A stretch of 64,000 bases of DNA from Vibrio aquaticus (GTDB lineage Bacteria; Pseudomonadota; Gammaproteobacteria; Enterobacterales; Vibrionaceae), in assembly GCF_003970385.1 (NCBI RefSeq), contig NZ_RXZH01000005.1:237994-301993 (forward strand). Reading direction: 5' to 3'. The notes beneath the pieces are model-generated. The model saw nothing but the letters and a program-made list of their open reading frames with translations. It made no database searches and was not told where the DNA came from. Shown here one piece after another: positions 1 to 9,599 of this stretch (its first letter is position 1; each line of letters opens with the position of its first letter). The position numbers and the translations under genes are program-made.

Positions 1-759
1 ATAACGCGCATAAACCGTTAATGATTCTGGCTGACAGAATTCCATAATATCGGTAAAGATACGTTCGACACACTGCTCATGGAACTCGTTGTGCTCGCGG
101 AACGAAACGATGTAACGCAGCAGGGCTTCACGATCAATTTGCTTACCTGAGTATTGAATTTCTACGCTGCCCCAGTCTGGTTGATTGGTGATCAAACAGT
201 TTGATTTAAGCAAGTGGCTGTGCACGCTTTCTTCAACCACTTCACCATTTGCAGCACCAGAAAGTAGGGTACGATCAAAATCATAGTGGGTGATTTCAAT
301 GTCTTGGTCATCGATGCAGTCGCCGTCCATCGTTACGATGAGTGAATCGGTGTAATCCACAACAGAGCGAACCGTTACACTCACTTCTTCGCCCGCGCAG
401 TTCGACAGATCTTTAATCAGTGTTTTTTCAACGTCGTCCCAGTTAGCGAAACGAGTTTGGTTGAAACTGTTTAAGTACAGCTTAAAAGATTTTGATTCGA
501 TAAGGTTTGCGCTGGTGGCAGGAATGGAGACTTCACCCACGGCCACTTGCGGCAAGCCTTTTTCAGACAGCCAAGATAACTCATACAGCGTCCAGATATC
601 GCAGCCTTCAAAAGGCAGTGAATCACCCAGATTTAGATCATCACGGTTTAGGCTACGAGGAACTGGTTGAAGTAGGCTAGGGTCGTATTGGTTCGCGTAT
701 TCAGTTTTTTGACCAAGGGTTAGGCCAGCAAGCTCTTTCGCATCAGAATATTTGCTCAT
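1..759 (-). CDS. queF: NADPH-dependent 7-cyano-7-deazaguanine reductase QueF (C-terminus cut by window edge)
   Basis: Reduces preQ0 to preQ1 with NADPH in the cytoplasm, in the pathway to queuosine in tRNA. The 253 visible codons start at [10 protein letters not shown] and remain open to base 1; the family (bimodular type) is about 280 residues, so roughly 30 C-terminal residues are missing. The catalytic cysteine lies in [14 protein letters not shown], and the NADPH-binding E(S/V)K-type segment '[13 protein letters not shown]' and the FHEQC stretch are present. It is divergent from syd, the same neighbour pair as in Escherichia coli, with an 82-bp shared intergenic region. Seen: motifs and frame. 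Known: family function. Assignment is secure. Confidence 0.95.
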   Translation of the reverse strand, partial: MSKYSDAKELAGLTLGQKTEYANQYDPSLLQPVPRSLNRDDLNLGDSLPFEGCDIWTLYELSWLSEKGLPQVAVGEVSIPATSANLIESKSFKLYLNSFNQTRFANWDDVEKTLIKDLSNCAGEEVSVTVRSVVDYTDSLIVTMDGDCIDDQDIEITHYDFDRTLLSGAANGEVVEESVHSHLLKSNCLITNQPDWGSVEIQYSGKQIDREALLRYIVSFREHNEFHEQCVERIFTDIMEFCQPESLTVYARY

Positions 760-841
760 ACTTTTGTTCGTTTTCTATTAGAATGACGAGAATTTTACGC
801 AATCCCGCTTCCAAAAGCGAATATTCATGTTGGAGAATCTA

Positions 842-1399
842 ATGGCTGATAATGCTTTACAAGCGTTGCTCTCATTCAGTGAAAAATACCGTCAGGCGCA
901 CCTAGATGTTTCTGGTCACTTACCAAAAAGCGAAGAGCTGGTGGATCTGGTCTCACCTTGTGTTGAAAGCAAAACGGACGACGCTGTTGAATGGCAAGCA
1001 GTTGAGCGTGAAAAGCCGGCTGATTTTACCAATGTCGAGAATGGCATTGAGCTGACATTGCATGATGACATCAAGACTTTCTACGGCTCGCAATACAGCG
1101 CGGATATGGACGCAACCTGGCAAGGCAATGAGTTGACTCTGTTGCAAGTATGGAGCGACGAAGATTTTACCCGCCTGCAAGAAAACATCTTAGGTCACTT
1201 GGTCACTCAGCGTCGATTGAAGCTAAAACCAACGGTATTTATTGCGGCAACGGATGCGGAATTAGATGTTATTTCGATCTGTAACCTTTCTGGCAACGTC
1301 GTTCTGGAACGTTTAGGCACAGATAAACGTGATGTGCTCGCGAACGACATCGAAGAGTTTCTTTCTAAACTTGAGCCAGTGGTATCGGCATGTATGTAG
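842..1399 (+). CDS. syd: SecY-interacting protein Syd
   Basis: Syd is a small cytoplasmic protein that binds SecY at the inner membrane and can act against improperly assembled translocons. The 185-residue product matches the usual length of about 180 and starts [17 protein letters not shown] chose the ATG at 842 rather than an in-frame upstream start at 827 because GGAG lies 6 bases upstream of it and the family begins at this point. The acidic, tryptophan-containing segment '[13 protein letters not shown]' is typical. It is divergent from queF and its end overlaps the next gene by 10 bp, suggesting translational coupling. Confidence 0.93.
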   Translation: MADNALQALLSFSEKYRQAHLDVSGHLPKSEELVDLVSPCVESKTDDAVEWQAVEREKPADFTNVENGIELTLHDDIKTFYGSQYSADMDATWQGNELTLLQVWSDEDFTRLQENILGHLVTQRRLKLKPTVFIAATDAELDVISICNLSGNVVLERLGTDKRDVLANDIEEFLSKLEPVVSACM

Positions 1400-2166
1400 T
1401 CGAACTTCAATTTGAGTGTTTCGATAACACTACGGTGTCGGCTGTCGATAAGGCAATCAATGGCTTGATGGATGCGCTGCGCTATAACGGTCAAGTATTA
1501 GGGCGTGAGTTTCCTATCGTGATGGGTGATGGTGAGTTTTTTGTTCGAGTAGTGTGTCCGGAGCAAGACAGCTTGCATCCGAACTATCATTCAGATTTCG
1601 TTAAGGTGTGCCTAAATCGCTTATCAGAGGCGAGCTTATTGGCACCAAAAATGCGCCTTCTCGGCCGAGACTTGAACTCAGAAGAGGCGGCTGAAGATGA
1701 AGCGCCGAGCTGGCAAGTGCTGTACACGACCTATGTCCATACGTGTTCACCTTTACGCTCAGGCGAAACCTTACTGCCAATCCCCCTTTACCGTAATGGT
1801 GCAACACTCAATGGTGACCATAAAGCGGTGGTTAAGTGGCAAACCGAGTGGCAGGCGTGTGATGAGATCCAAATGGCGGGTGGGTGTCGCGCTGAACATG
1901 CTGCCCTGCATGAGATTTGTGATGCCGACAGCGTGTTGTTCAAGCGTGGCTGGGATCTGCGTGGCCGTATCGAATACATCACTAAAATTCCAACCTACTA
2001 CTATCAGTATCGTGTGGGTGGGAAGAGCCTTGAAGATGAAAAAGCACGTACATGTCCGAAGTGTGGTGGTGAGTGGCTGCTAGATGAGCCATTGCACGAT
2101 ATCTTCTACTTCAAATGCGATGATTGCCGAATTGTATCGAATATGTCTTGGGATCATATTAAGTAG
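1390..2166 (+). CDS. Zn-ribbon protein of the DUF2310 family
   Basis: 258 residues of unknown function. The C-terminus carries a zinc ribbon with two CxxC knuckles (CPKCGGEW and CDDC, about residues 220-245), which fits the DUF2310 family of Zn-ribbon proteins suspected of binding nucleic acid. The N-terminal two thirds has no motif I recognise. The start overlaps the end of syd by 10 bp, so the two are probably co-transcribed, and a strong terminator follows 25 bp after the stop. Seen: the cysteine pairs, overlap and terminator. Inferred: a cytoplasmic protein with a bound zinc; no substrate can be named. Confidence 0.85.
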   Translation: MYVVELQFECFDNTTVSAVDKAINGLMDALRYNGQVLGREFPIVMGDGEFFVRVVCPEQDSLHPNYHSDFVKVCLNRLSEASLLAPKMRLLGRDLNSEEAAEDEAPSWQVLYTTYVHTCSPLRSGETLLPIPLYRNGATLNGDHKAVVKWQTEWQACDEIQMAGGCRAEHAALHEICDADSVLFKRGWDLRGRIEYITKIPTYYYQYRVGGKSLEDEKARTCPKCGGEWLLDEPLHDIFYFKCDDCRIVSNMSWDHIK

Positions 2167-2191
2167 CGATAATTCGACGAGCAGTGAGTTA

Positions 2192-2224
2192 AAGCGTCTC
2201 TTGTTTTAAGAGGCGCTTTTTTAT
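2192..2224 (+). terminator. Rho-independent terminator of syd-DUF2310
   Basis: An 11-bp stem (AAGCGTCTCTT / AAGAGGCGCTT, one G-U pair) with a short T-rich loop is followed by a T run, 25 bp after the DUF2310 stop. Confidence 0.85.
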
Positions 2225-2347
2225 GCTCAAAGACAAGAGAATTGCATTGTCCTTACATTGAGTTTAATAAGCGGAATTTTCCGACACGACAACAAATCAG
2301 AATCGAACTGGCATGTTATGTAAATGATTGATTATTATGCAAATGAT

Positions 2348-2368
2348 ATAATGGTCGACGTCATTTAT
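2348..2368. promoter_or_regulatory. Near-palindrome upstream of the TonB receptor operon
   Basis: ATAATG and CATTTAT flank a GTCGAC core about 75 bp before the receptor start, in an AT-rich stretch with two ATGATT-type repeats (2320-2350). It could be an operator or part of an iron- or metabolite-responsive promoter, but it does not match a full Fur box closely, so no regulator is named. Confidence 0.25.
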
Positions 2369-2439
2369 TATAGATTCGCTGTGAGACGACTAAAAAAGGA
2401 GTTCTGTCAAAAACTTACAGCGTATAACGAGAATATTCC

Positions 2440-4581
2440 ATGCGCTTACCATTATCAGCAATCGCTGTGTCGACCTCTTTCCTTCCTTCCTTGACATACG
2501 CTGACTATGACCTTGAATCTTTACTAGAACTCCCTTTCTGTTCTCTCGCCGAGACGAAAGTTGTCTCTGCCACTCGCAATGCACAAAGTCTTGTCGATGT
2601 TGCTGCCTCTATCTACGTCATCACCGCCAAAGAAATTAACCGCTCAGGCGCTCGCTCTGTTGCCGATGCCTTAGCATTAGCGCCGGGGTTGCATGTTGCT
2701 AAATACTCAAATTATGACTGGGGAATTACCGCTCGTGGTCAGAATCAGGCATTAAGTAACAATCTATTGGTGATGGTTGATGGGCGCAGCGTGTTTAACC
2801 CTATGTTTTCAGGCGTTGATTGGGATTTAATTCCAGTCAGCATGGATAACATCGCGCAGATTGAAGTTGTTCTTGGCCCGGTTGGGACGATTTGGGGGGG
2901 CAATGCCGTCAATGGTGTCGTGAATATTTTGACCAAGGATGCCGAGAGCGCGCCAAACGGCAAAGTGACGGTTAAAAAGGGTGACTACAACTATTCGGAG
3001 TATCAACTTCATGAGTCGACCTCGATAGGAGACTATGCCAACTTAAGTGGCTACTTTGAATTTGTTGACCACATGCCATGGACCAGTGACGAAGTGCGAG
3101 TTCAACCGAATCAAGATTTTAATGTTTACACAGAACGTTTCGGAACTCGCTTCGACTATCAAAAACTGGCGCATACCTTAAGCGTTCAGGCAGGTGGAAT
3201 TCGCTCACGTGAAGATTATCAATGGGGAGCGTACCAACCTCATTTCCTTTTCCCAGGCCAACCTAGTTCTTCTAGCTATGAGACTGAAATGACCATGCAA
3301 GAGTATTTTGCCGGGCTTCAGCATATCTATGACTTTTCAAACGGAGATAGCTGGGAAAACAAGTTTTGGTTCACTCAGAGCTCTCATGATGGGACCGACC
3401 GCAACGCGAGTTTCTGGCGCATTGACTTAGACACACACTATTCGATTAATGATGCTTGGGGCACGCAACTGAGCATTGGCGGCAATGTACGAATTATTGA
3501 TGAACAGTTGGGTGAATACAGCGCCTATGAACAATATTCGATGCCTTATGTGCGAGTGACCGATGACGCGACTTTCTTAAACCAGAGCTATGGCATTTAT
3601 ACCAACTGGGACATTCCGCTGGGTGATAAGACTCTAATGACGCTCGGAAATCGGTTCCAGTACAATAAGTTAACCAATAGTGTAGAAAAACAGCCACAGT
3701 TTAGGCTGAGTTACCAACTGTCTGATTCCCAACGACTGTGGGCCGGTTGGGGGCGTGCAGTGGTCACTCCTTCACGCTTGGAGTTAGCGACAACGTTTCA
3801 AGAGAACTACTACGTGGAGTCTGGCGCGTATGACAGTGTTGGCAACCAATATGACTACTTAGTCAGCTACTTGTACCAAGGCAACGAAAACTTAGATATC
3901 GAAACGGTTGAAACCTACGAGTTAGGCTATCGCCTGTGGGACAGTAATCTATTCCAGCTAAGCCTTAGTGGCTTTTACAGCATTCATGACAATATTCGAG
4001 CACTGAAAAGAGTCGGAGCTGAAGGTTGGACAATCTATGGACAATCATCACCGGGTACGATTGGGACCTACATTGAGCGTTATACCTCTCAATACATTGA
4101 TCCGCTTTGGTCAGAAACCATGGGCGGGGAAATTGCGCTTAAATGGCAGCCAACGACAGACGTCCAAATTAACGCCAACTACAGCTATAAACGCATTGTT
4201 GGACATTGCCAAGGTGATATCTGCGGAAATAATGACGCGGTAAAACGCCAACTCGAAAACCAACCGAACCACTTTATCAATGCGCAGGTCATGTGGGACA
4301 TCTCGCCGCAGTGGTGGGCCAGTACGACGATGCAATATGTGTCTAAATCTAAGCTACATCCCGACTTTATCGACGATCCTAGTTACATTTGGCCACAAGT
4401 TTTTAGTGTGGATGCTTCCCTAAGTTGGCAAGCAGCGGATTGCATGCCTCGACTTACTGGCAGTGTGGAAAACTTAGGTGCGGATCAAAAGACAGAGTAC
4501 CCAGACTCACTGCGCCCATTTAACAATGGCACGCAATATTGGCTAACCATGGAGTGGAACTACGGAGCGGTTGATTGGTGA
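2440..4581 (+). CDS. TonB-dependent outer-membrane receptor
   Basis: A 713-residue outer-membrane beta-barrel importer or sensor driven by TonB-ExbBD. Residues 1-21 form a signal peptide. The plug domain is at about residues 40-170, with the conserved ITAKEINRSGARSVADAL, LLVMVDGRSVFNP and EVVLGPVGTIWGGNAVNGVVNI stretches. The rest is barrel-like, ending in an aromatic strand (QYWLTMEW) close to the C-terminus. The substrate is not evident; this receptor subgroup is not confined to siderophores. The stop overlaps the next ATG (TGATG), so receptor, YfiR-like and cyclase genes form one operon. That arrangement suggests the receptor's ligand, or its occupancy, is linked to c-di-GMP signalling. 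The start lacks a strong ribosome-binding site but gives a correct signal peptide. Confidence 0.9.
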   Translation: MRLPLSAIAVSTSFLPSLTYADYDLESLLELPFCSLAETKVVSATRNAQSLVDVAASIYVITAKEINRSGARSVADALALAPGLHVAKYSNYDWGITARGQNQALSNNLLVMVDGRSVFNPMFSGVDWDLIPVSMDNIAQIEVVLGPVGTIWGGNAVNGVVNILTKDAESAPNGKVTVKKGDYNYSEYQLHESTSIGDYANLSGYFEFVDHMPWTSDEVRVQPNQDFNVYTERFGTRFDYQKLAHTLSVQAGGIRSREDYQWGAYQPHFLFPGQPSSSSYETEMTMQEYFAGLQHIYDFSNGDSWENKFWFTQSSHDGTDRNASFWRIDLDTHYSINDAWGTQLSIGGNVRIIDEQLGEYSAYEQYSMPYVRVTDDATFLNQSYGIYTNWDIPLGDKTLMTLGNRFQYNKLTNSVEKQPQFRLSYQLSDSQRLWAGWGRAVVTPSRLELATTFQENYYVESGAYDSVGNQYDYLVSYLYQGNENLDIETVETYELGYRLWDSNLFQLSLSGFYSIHDNIRALKRVGAEGWTIYGQSSPGTIGTYIERYTSQYIDPLWSETMGGEIALKWQPTTDVQINANYSYKRIVGHCQGDICGNNDAVKRQLENQPNHFINAQVMWDISPQWWASTTMQYVSKSKLHPDFIDDPSYIWPQVFSVDASLSWQAADCMPRLTGSVENLGADQKTEYPDSLRPFNNGTQYWLTMEWNYGAVDW

Positions 4582-5108
4582 TGCACAGTAAGTCGCTATA
4601 CCTTAAGCATTTCATTCTTGCTATCGGGTTATGTTTACTGCCGCCATTGGCGTGGTCAAAGGTAGATGAAGATTTGAAAGCCGTATATCTGTTCCGATTT
4701 GCGTTGTTGGCCGATTGGAGTGGAACGGGCATCAACTCTGAGTACATCGAATATTGTGTCACCTCTAACTCGGAGGTGACTAAACGACTGCAATCGATCG
4801 TTGAAAGCAAATCTGACCTTGCCCGTTTTCATTTGTTGCTTTCAGGACATTCTGCCGAGACTTGCCACATTTTGTTTGTTGAGCAAGCGAACGTGGGCCA
4901 AATCGTACAGTTAAAACAGCAGTACCCTCATGCGTTACTGGTTGGAGATGGCGTCGATTTTATTGCCAGTGGCGGCATGATTGCATTTATCAAAGTACGA
5001 AATCGCATTCGCCCGTTGATTGCACGAGCGAACGTTCGTCAGACTGGTGTGAGGCTGCGATCTCAGCTGCTAGAAGTCTCTGAGCTATATAATGGAGGGG
5101 AGGTATGA
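4581..5108 (+). CDS. YfiR-family periplasmic regulator (DUF4154)
   Basis: A 175-residue secreted protein: residues 1-26 are a signal peptide, followed by the YfiR/DUF4154 fold. Typical features are the opening 'KVDEDLKAVYLFRFALLADW', the cysteines in EYCVTSN and ETCHILFV, and the GGMIAFIKVRNRIRPLI region near the end. In Pseudomonas aeruginosa YfiR is the periplasmic repressor of the cyclase YfiN. Here the cyclase starts 4 bp before this gene ends, which supports an equivalent pair. I chose the ATG at 4581, which overlaps the receptor's TGA by one base; TTG at 4575 and GTG at 4578 would add only two residues. Inferred: it gates the downstream cyclase according to a periplasmic signal. Confidence 0.88.
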   Translation: MHSKSLYLKHFILAIGLCLLPPLAWSKVDEDLKAVYLFRFALLADWSGTGINSEYIEYCVTSNSEVTKRLQSIVESKSDLARFHLLLSGHSAETCHILFVEQANVGQIVQLKQQYPHALLVGDGVDFIASGGMIAFIKVRNRIRPLIARANVRQTGVRLRSQLLEVSELYNGGEV

Positions 5109-7006
5109 CACTCGTTCGATTTGCCCAACTCCCTCTGCGATACAAGATGATCTTACCAACTTGGTTCATGGTGATGCTGATCGTGGCTGTGATTGGTGTG
5201 CCTGCTATTCATCTCTTGGTGATTTCCCAGCGAGATGCGCAAGACACTCGTATCCAGATATTGTCTCAAGGGGTAGCGACAACCTTACAAGCAGCCTTGA
5301 TGTTTGACGACTCGATAACAGCCAAACAGCAGTTGGTTAATCTAACTTTCGACCCTGTGATTATGGCCGCCAAAGTGGTGAACAGCACAGGGGATACCAT
5401 TGCAGAAATACATCAGCTACCCCAAAGCTGTTACTGGCATGAGCAACAAGTTCATTGTAGCGGCATTACCTACAACACGGCGGAAACCGATATCACGATG
5501 GCGGGTGATCAGCTCGGTAAATTGGTTGTGTGGGAATCATTGGAATCATTAGAACGCCAAGAGCAAAGGCTGTTCTTGTTGCTGGTGGTTCTGACGTTGT
5601 TTATCTCTTTCTTATCGTGGGGGATGGCTCGCATACTGCATAGCGTGATTGTTAAGCCATTAACCAGTTTACATCGCTCAATGGAACAGATGATCGCCAA
5701 TGGTTTAACCAAGAGTCAACTCTCTATCCTGAATGACGATGAAGTGGGCAAGCTCACGGTCTGTTTTAACGACATGATGGCAAGCTTGGTCGAGCGTGAA
5801 CGTGATTTACAGCGAGCCTTGAGTCGAGTAGAGCAAAAACACCGATATATTCACGGTGCATTGGACGTGATGAAACGTGGTGTGATGGTAGCGTCGCCCG
5901 GTAACTTGGTGAACTACTGCAACCCATTGGCAGTCAGGGAAGTGTTTAATGATGATCGCAGTAAGGCAACGCGAGAAGTGCTGGAAAAGCGCTTTGAGCC
6001 TAAAGCGGCGGTTGAATCCATTATGGACGCGATTGAGCATCATGAGTCACTGTCCTCCATTGAGCTCAAGACTCAGCAAGGGGACAAGCGTTATCGTGTC
6101 AGTTGTCATCCTATGCAGGAAACCACGCAATCTCTGATACAGTTTCACGATATTACTGAGCATAAGTTAGCGGAAAAGCGCCGTGTCTTGTTGGATTTGA
6201 TGTTTGAGCAAAACCAAGATGCGTTGTTGGTACTGGATCGAAGCCTGCGGATTGAAACTCAAAACTCAACTGCACAAAACTGGTTTGGGGCGCTGGCAAC
6301 GGTTGCTGATTTGCCAGTGAAAGCGGCATCATTGTTTGATCCACAACGACAGAAAGAGCTGCTGAAGAATGGCCAATTGGTTTGCCAAGTCGATGCTCGA
6401 CATCAGAAAAAGGGCTGGACGCCTTATGAGTTGAAAGTTCGAGCGTTGAAAAGTCCAGATGGAAAAGTGGAAGCGTTTGTCGTGAGCTTAACGGATCAGA
6501 GCATCGGGATGGAGCTAAAACGTTTAAGCTTTGAGGCAAGCCATGATCCATTGACGGGGTTAGCTAACCGATCCAAGGCGTTAAGAACTCTAAAAAGTCG
6601 TCATCGTAAAGGGGAATCTCAATTTATTCTCTTTTTGGATCTCGACGGTTTTAAAGCGGTCAATGACCAATTTGGTCATGGGGTGGGTGATGAGCTGCTG
6701 CGTGTCGTTGCTAAGCGTTTGATTGGCTCTATTTCAAAGCAAGATATGGTGGCTCGTATTGCGGGAGATGAGTTCTTGATTGGTGTTAGAAGCTCGGGCC
6801 AATGTGAGGCAATTGCTCAACGTCTTATTGAAACTCTAGCCAGACCGATTGTTATCAATGAGAGTCACTGCAATGTAACGGCGAGTATTGGTATTAGCTT
6901 TTGGCCCGCGATAGACACCACCACCTTAGATGACAAAATTGCTCAGGCGGACAGCAATATGTACGTCGCCAAGCGTTTAGGAAAAAATCGCTTTTATATG
7001 ACGTAG
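5105..7006 (+). CDS. Membrane diguanylate cyclase (CHASE8-HAMP-PAS-GGDEF), YfiN-like
   Basis: A 633-residue inner-membrane protein expected to make c-di-GMP from two GTP. Order: membrane segment 18-40, CHASE8-like periplasmic domain to about 150, membrane segment 156-177, HAMP to about 230, two PAS-like regions (about 250-350 and 360-470), and a GGDEF domain from about 480. The signature is AGDEF at 553-557, a variant found in active cyclases, with LFLDLDGFKAVND and SIGIS also intact. The inhibitory RxxD site upstream reads SKQD, so product inhibition at the I-site is probably absent. It overlaps the YfiR-like gene by 4 bp. Unlike YfiN it carries extra PAS-like regions. No EAL domain is present. 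Confidence 0.9.
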   Translation: MTLVRFAQLPLRYKMILPTWFMVMLIVAVIGVPAIHLLVISQRDAQDTRIQILSQGVATTLQAALMFDDSITAKQQLVNLTFDPVIMAAKVVNSTGDTIAEIHQLPQSCYWHEQQVHCSGITYNTAETDITMAGDQLGKLVVWESLESLERQEQRLFLLLVVLTLFISFLSWGMARILHSVIVKPLTSLHRSMEQMIANGLTKSQLSILNDDEVGKLTVCFNDMMASLVERERDLQRALSRVEQKHRYIHGALDVMKRGVMVASPGNLVNYCNPLAVREVFNDDRSKATREVLEKRFEPKAAVESIMDAIEHHESLSSIELKTQQGDKRYRVSCHPMQETTQSLIQFHDITEHKLAEKRRVLLDLMFEQNQDALLVLDRSLRIETQNSTAQNWFGALATVADLPVKAASLFDPQRQKELLKNGQLVCQVDARHQKKGWTPYELKVRALKSPDGKVEAFVVSLTDQSIGMELKRLSFEASHDPLTGLANRSKALRTLKSRHRKGESQFILFLDLDGFKAVNDQFGHGVGDELLRVVAKRLIGSISKQDMVARIAGDEFLIGVRSSGQCEAIAQRLIETLARPIVINESHCNVTASIGISFWPAIDTTTLDDKIAQADSNMYVAKRLGKNRFYMT

Positions 7007-7030
7007 TGCAATCGCAGTGATTGGTGCTAT

Positions 7031-7210
7031 TTACTGAGAGTGTTTATCGCTCTCAGATTCTGGCTCTTTTTTATCCGCTGCCGTTTCATCTGGCTTTTGG
7101 GTCATAGGGCCAAATTTCATTTTTGCGGTGTATTTTAATGCCGCAATGTTGCCGATGATCACGCTCAACACGATGACAATAATAACCCAAGGGTTAGTGA
7201 GAAATTCCAT
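7031..7210 (-). CDS. Small membrane protein, DUF2897 family
   Basis: A 59-residue protein starting MEFLTNPWVIIVIVLSVIIG, with one N-terminal membrane segment (about residues 7-25) and a hydrophilic, acidic and lysine-rich tail ending ESDKHSQ. The NPWVI-IVLSVI-GNIAALKYTA pattern fits the DUF2897 family of short gammaproteobacterial membrane proteins, whose function is unknown. It lies 8 bp beyond the end of the M15 peptidase gene on the same strand, so it is probably the last gene of the dapE operon. It converges on the cyclase gene, with 24 bp between the stops. Confidence 0.75.
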   Translation of the reverse strand: MEFLTNPWVIIVIVLSVIIGNIAALKYTAKMKFGPMTQKPDETAADKKEPESESDKHSQ

Positions 7211-7218
7211 AGTTTGGC

Positions 7219-7899
7219 CTACAGCGAAATATTGGTGATATAGCGATTGTAGATGGTTTCTAGGCTGTCTAACACTACTTCTTGACCAATTAGCGAGCTA
7301 GATTCTAGCTGCTGTTGCAATGTAGACAGTGTCAGTTGCTCTAAACACAGGGCTGCCGTTTGTTTGTGGCTAATGTGCCAAGGCTCAGGAGCGACTCCGC
7401 CCTTATCTTGTTGGTAAGGGAAAAAGAAACCAAAGTCAGCTAAATTGTCTTTTAACCATAGGTAGAAGGCCTGCTGGTGGCCAGTCAAATATTCCCACGG
7501 TTCAAGTTGTAATGTGCTATCTGCTGGTAGCGCATGCCTATCAAATACATCAAAGTCACAACCCCAGTGGTGTCGACTGCCACCAGGTAACGCTGACCAA
7601 CGCAAAATAGCTAAGACTTTTTCTTTTTCGGACAATAATGACGTGTCGAGTGGTTGGCTATTGCTATCTAAAATGGCGGTTTGTCCCGACATCTTTCGAT
7701 TCCAGATCATCATTTGTCGTTCGAAATCACGAAATCCGCTGGCGATATTAAAGGTGAAACCCGCTTGGTCTGCAGCATGTTTGAGGGCAAGTAAATCTTG
7801 CACCACTTGATGGTGAATCAGGAAAGATTTTTGACCAATGAAAGTATCCACCAAGTGGGTGGATACTTTACCGGTTAACTGCTCTGGCGTCATTTTCAC
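7219..7899 (-). CDS. M15-family metallopeptidase (D-Ala-D-Ala carboxypeptidase type)
   Basis: A 226-residue VanY/DacY-like enzyme expected to cleave D-alanyl-D-alanine or related peptidoglycan peptides. The zinc ligands are visible in [13 protein letters not shown] (H...D) and EPWHISH, and the SGFRDFERQ substrate-region motif is intact. No signal peptide is visible, so it would be cytoplasmic or act on recycled muropeptides unless exported otherwise. Its ATG overlaps the dapE stop by 4 bp. Coupling a peptidoglycan peptidase to a diaminopimelate gene makes sense as cell-wall metabolism. Fold assignment is strong; the exact substrate is inferred. Confidence 0.88.
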   Translation of the reverse strand: MKMTPEQLTGKVSTHLVDTFIGQKSFLIHHQVVQDLLALKHAADQAGFTFNIASGFRDFERQMMIWNRKMSGQTAILDSNSQPLDTSLLSEKEKVLAILRWSALPGGSRHHWGCDFDVFDRHALPADSTLQLEPWEYLTGHQQAFYLWLKDNLADFGFFFPYQQDKGGVAPEPWHISHKQTAALCLEQLTLSTLQQQLESSSLIGQEVVLDSLETIYNRYITNISL

Positions 7900-9029
7900 G
7901 CAAGAAGGTTCTCTAACGTTTTCTGGTACATGTCGGTTAGCTTCTCAAGGTCGTCAACCTTAACGCACTCGTTCACTTTGTGAATGGTTGCGTTTACAGG
8001 GCCAAGCTCAACAACCTGACCGCCCATACGTGCGATAAAGCGACCATCAGAGGTTCCGCCTGTTGTCAGTAGCGCTGGTTTGGTCTGATTAACCTTATCC
8101 ACCGCATCAACAACCGCATCTAGCAAAGCACCAGTGTCGGTTAAGAACGGGTCGCCATTGAACGTCCATTTCAGATCGTAATCAAGGTCGTGCTTGTCGA
8201 GGGTCTCGGTCACTCGTGACACGATGGCATCATTGTTCAGCTCTGTGCTGAAACGCAGGTTAAACTGAACGTTGAACTCACCTGGGATCACGTTTGACGC
8301 ACCGGTGCCGGCATGAACGTTTGGAATTTGGAAGCTAGTTGGCGGGAAGTAAGCATTACCTTGGTCCCATTCCGTCGTTGCCAATTCATGAATAGCCATG
8401 AGAGATTGGTGAACCGGGTTTCTTGCAAGGTGAGGGTAAGCCACATGACCTTGAATGCCCTTAACGGTTAAATCACCGGTAATGGACCCGCGACGGCCGT
8501 TTTTAACCACATCGCCCACAATCTCTGTACTTGAAGGTTCACCAACAATACACATGTCGATGTTTTCACCGCGCGCCATTAGCGCTTCTACCACTCGAAC
8601 TGTACCGTTGATGAATGGGCCCTCTTCATCAGAGGTAATCAAGAAACCAATCGAACCTTTGTGGTTAGGGTTTTCAGCAATGAACTGCTCAACCGCAACC
8701 ATCATACTGGCCAGCGATCCTTTCATATCAGCTGCGCCGCGACCGTGTAAGAAACCATCTTTAATGGTTGGTTCAAATGGTGGGGTGTCCCATTGCTCGA
8801 GTTTACCGGCTGGCACAACGTCGGTATGACCGGCGAAGGCAAACAGAGGCGCTTCGTTGCCACGGCGAGCCCAGAAGTTAGTCGTGTCTTCAAACACCAT
8901 CACTTCAATTTCAAAACCAAGCGCCTTTAAGCGTTCAATCATTACGTCTTGGCAACCTGCATCTTCAGGCGTTACCGATTGGCGGCTAATTAAATCTTTT
9001 GCGAGAGCCAGAGTTGGGCTGTCTGTCAT
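7896..9029 (-). CDS. dapE: Succinyl-diaminopimelate desuccinylase DapE
   Basis: Hydrolyses N-succinyl-LL-diaminopimelate to LL-diaminopimelate and succinate in lysine and peptidoglycan synthesis. At 377 residues it has the family's standard length. Metal ligands and catalytic residues are visible: [11 protein letters not shown] (His, with the Asp base), [10 protein letters not shown] (bridging Asp), TSDEEGP (catalytic Glu pair), GEPSS and the late His in [16 protein letters not shown] is the conserved substrate-binding motif. It starts 22 bp after the yffB-like gene and overlaps the M15 peptidase by 4 bp, so a yffB-dapE-M15-DUF2897 operon on the minus strand is likely. The yffB-dapE pair is also found in E. 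coli. Confidence 0.97.
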   Translation of the reverse strand: MTDSPTLALAKDLISRQSVTPEDAGCQDVMIERLKALGFEIEVMVFEDTTNFWARRGNEAPLFAFAGHTDVVPAGKLEQWDTPPFEPTIKDGFLHGRGAADMKGSLASMMVAVEQFIAENPNHKGSIGFLITSDEEGPFINGTVRVVEALMARGENIDMCIVGEPSSTEIVGDVVKNGRRGSITGDLTVKGIQGHVAYPHLARNPVHQSLMAIHELATTEWDQGNAYFPPTSFQIPNVHAGTGASNVIPGEFNVQFNLRFSTELNNDAIVSRVTETLDKHDLDYDLKWTFNGDPFLTDTGALLDAVVDAVDKVNQTKPALLTTGGTSDGRFIARMGGQVVELGPVNATIHKVNECVKVDDLEKLTDMYQKTLENLLA

Positions 9030-9051
9030 CCTTGAAATCCTTTCGAAAAAA

Positions 9052-9399
9052 TTATGAGAAAATTGCGGCGTACTGGTCAGCTTTAAATCCTAGGTGGTAG
9101 CTGTCACCAGAAACGAGAATAGGGCGCTTAATCATTGCAGGCTGTTCTACAAGCAGCTCGATTGCATTTGTTTCGTTCAATGAATCTTTTTGTTCTTGCG
9201 TAAGCTGGCGGTATGTCGTGCCACGTTTGTTTAGCACGTTTTCCCAGCCCAGTTGCTGACAAAACAGTTCTACCATCGCTTTGTCGACACCTTGCTTGCG
9301 GTAGTCATGAAAGCTGTATTCAACACCTTCTGCTTCAAGCCATTTCTTGGCTTTTTTGATCGTGTCGCAGTTAGGAATGCCGTACATAGTGATTGTCAT
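9052..9399 (-). CDS. ArsC-family thioredoxin-fold reductase (YffB type)
   Basis: A 115-residue cytoplasmic protein of the ArsC/Spx/YffB family. The N-terminal active-site loop is [14 protein letters not shown] with a single cysteine, and the conserved arginine lies in IKRPIL. YffB members are not good arsenate reductases and their role is unclear; some bind glutathione. The position directly upstream of dapE is conserved in E. coli, which argues for the YffB subgroup over a true arsenate reductase. It is probably the first gene of the dapE operon. Confidence 0.88.
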   Translation of the reverse strand: MTITMYGIPNCDTIKKAKKWLEAEGVEYSFHDYRKQGVDKAMVELFCQQLGWENVLNKRGTTYRQLTQEQKDSLNETNAIELLVEQPAMIKRPILVSGDSYHLGFKADQYAAIFS

Positions 9400-9599
9400 T
9401 GTAAAACCTTTGAAGTGACTTTTTTGTTATTTCAGCATCCTATCAGGAAGTGATCACAGAGACAAAAGTGTGATGGATATATTTCATTGGGCAAAAAAAA
9501 TGTGTATCAAGCGATGACGATCGTAGAGTTTTTGATCAAACGCAACACATAGCAGGGCAAAACAGAAATAATGACCTTAGAAATTTATAGGAGGTATCA

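Noticed and set aside
6153..6551. Minus-strand frame inside the cyclase gene
   Set aside because: Shadow of the cyclase; overlaps its PAS and GGDEF coding sequence.
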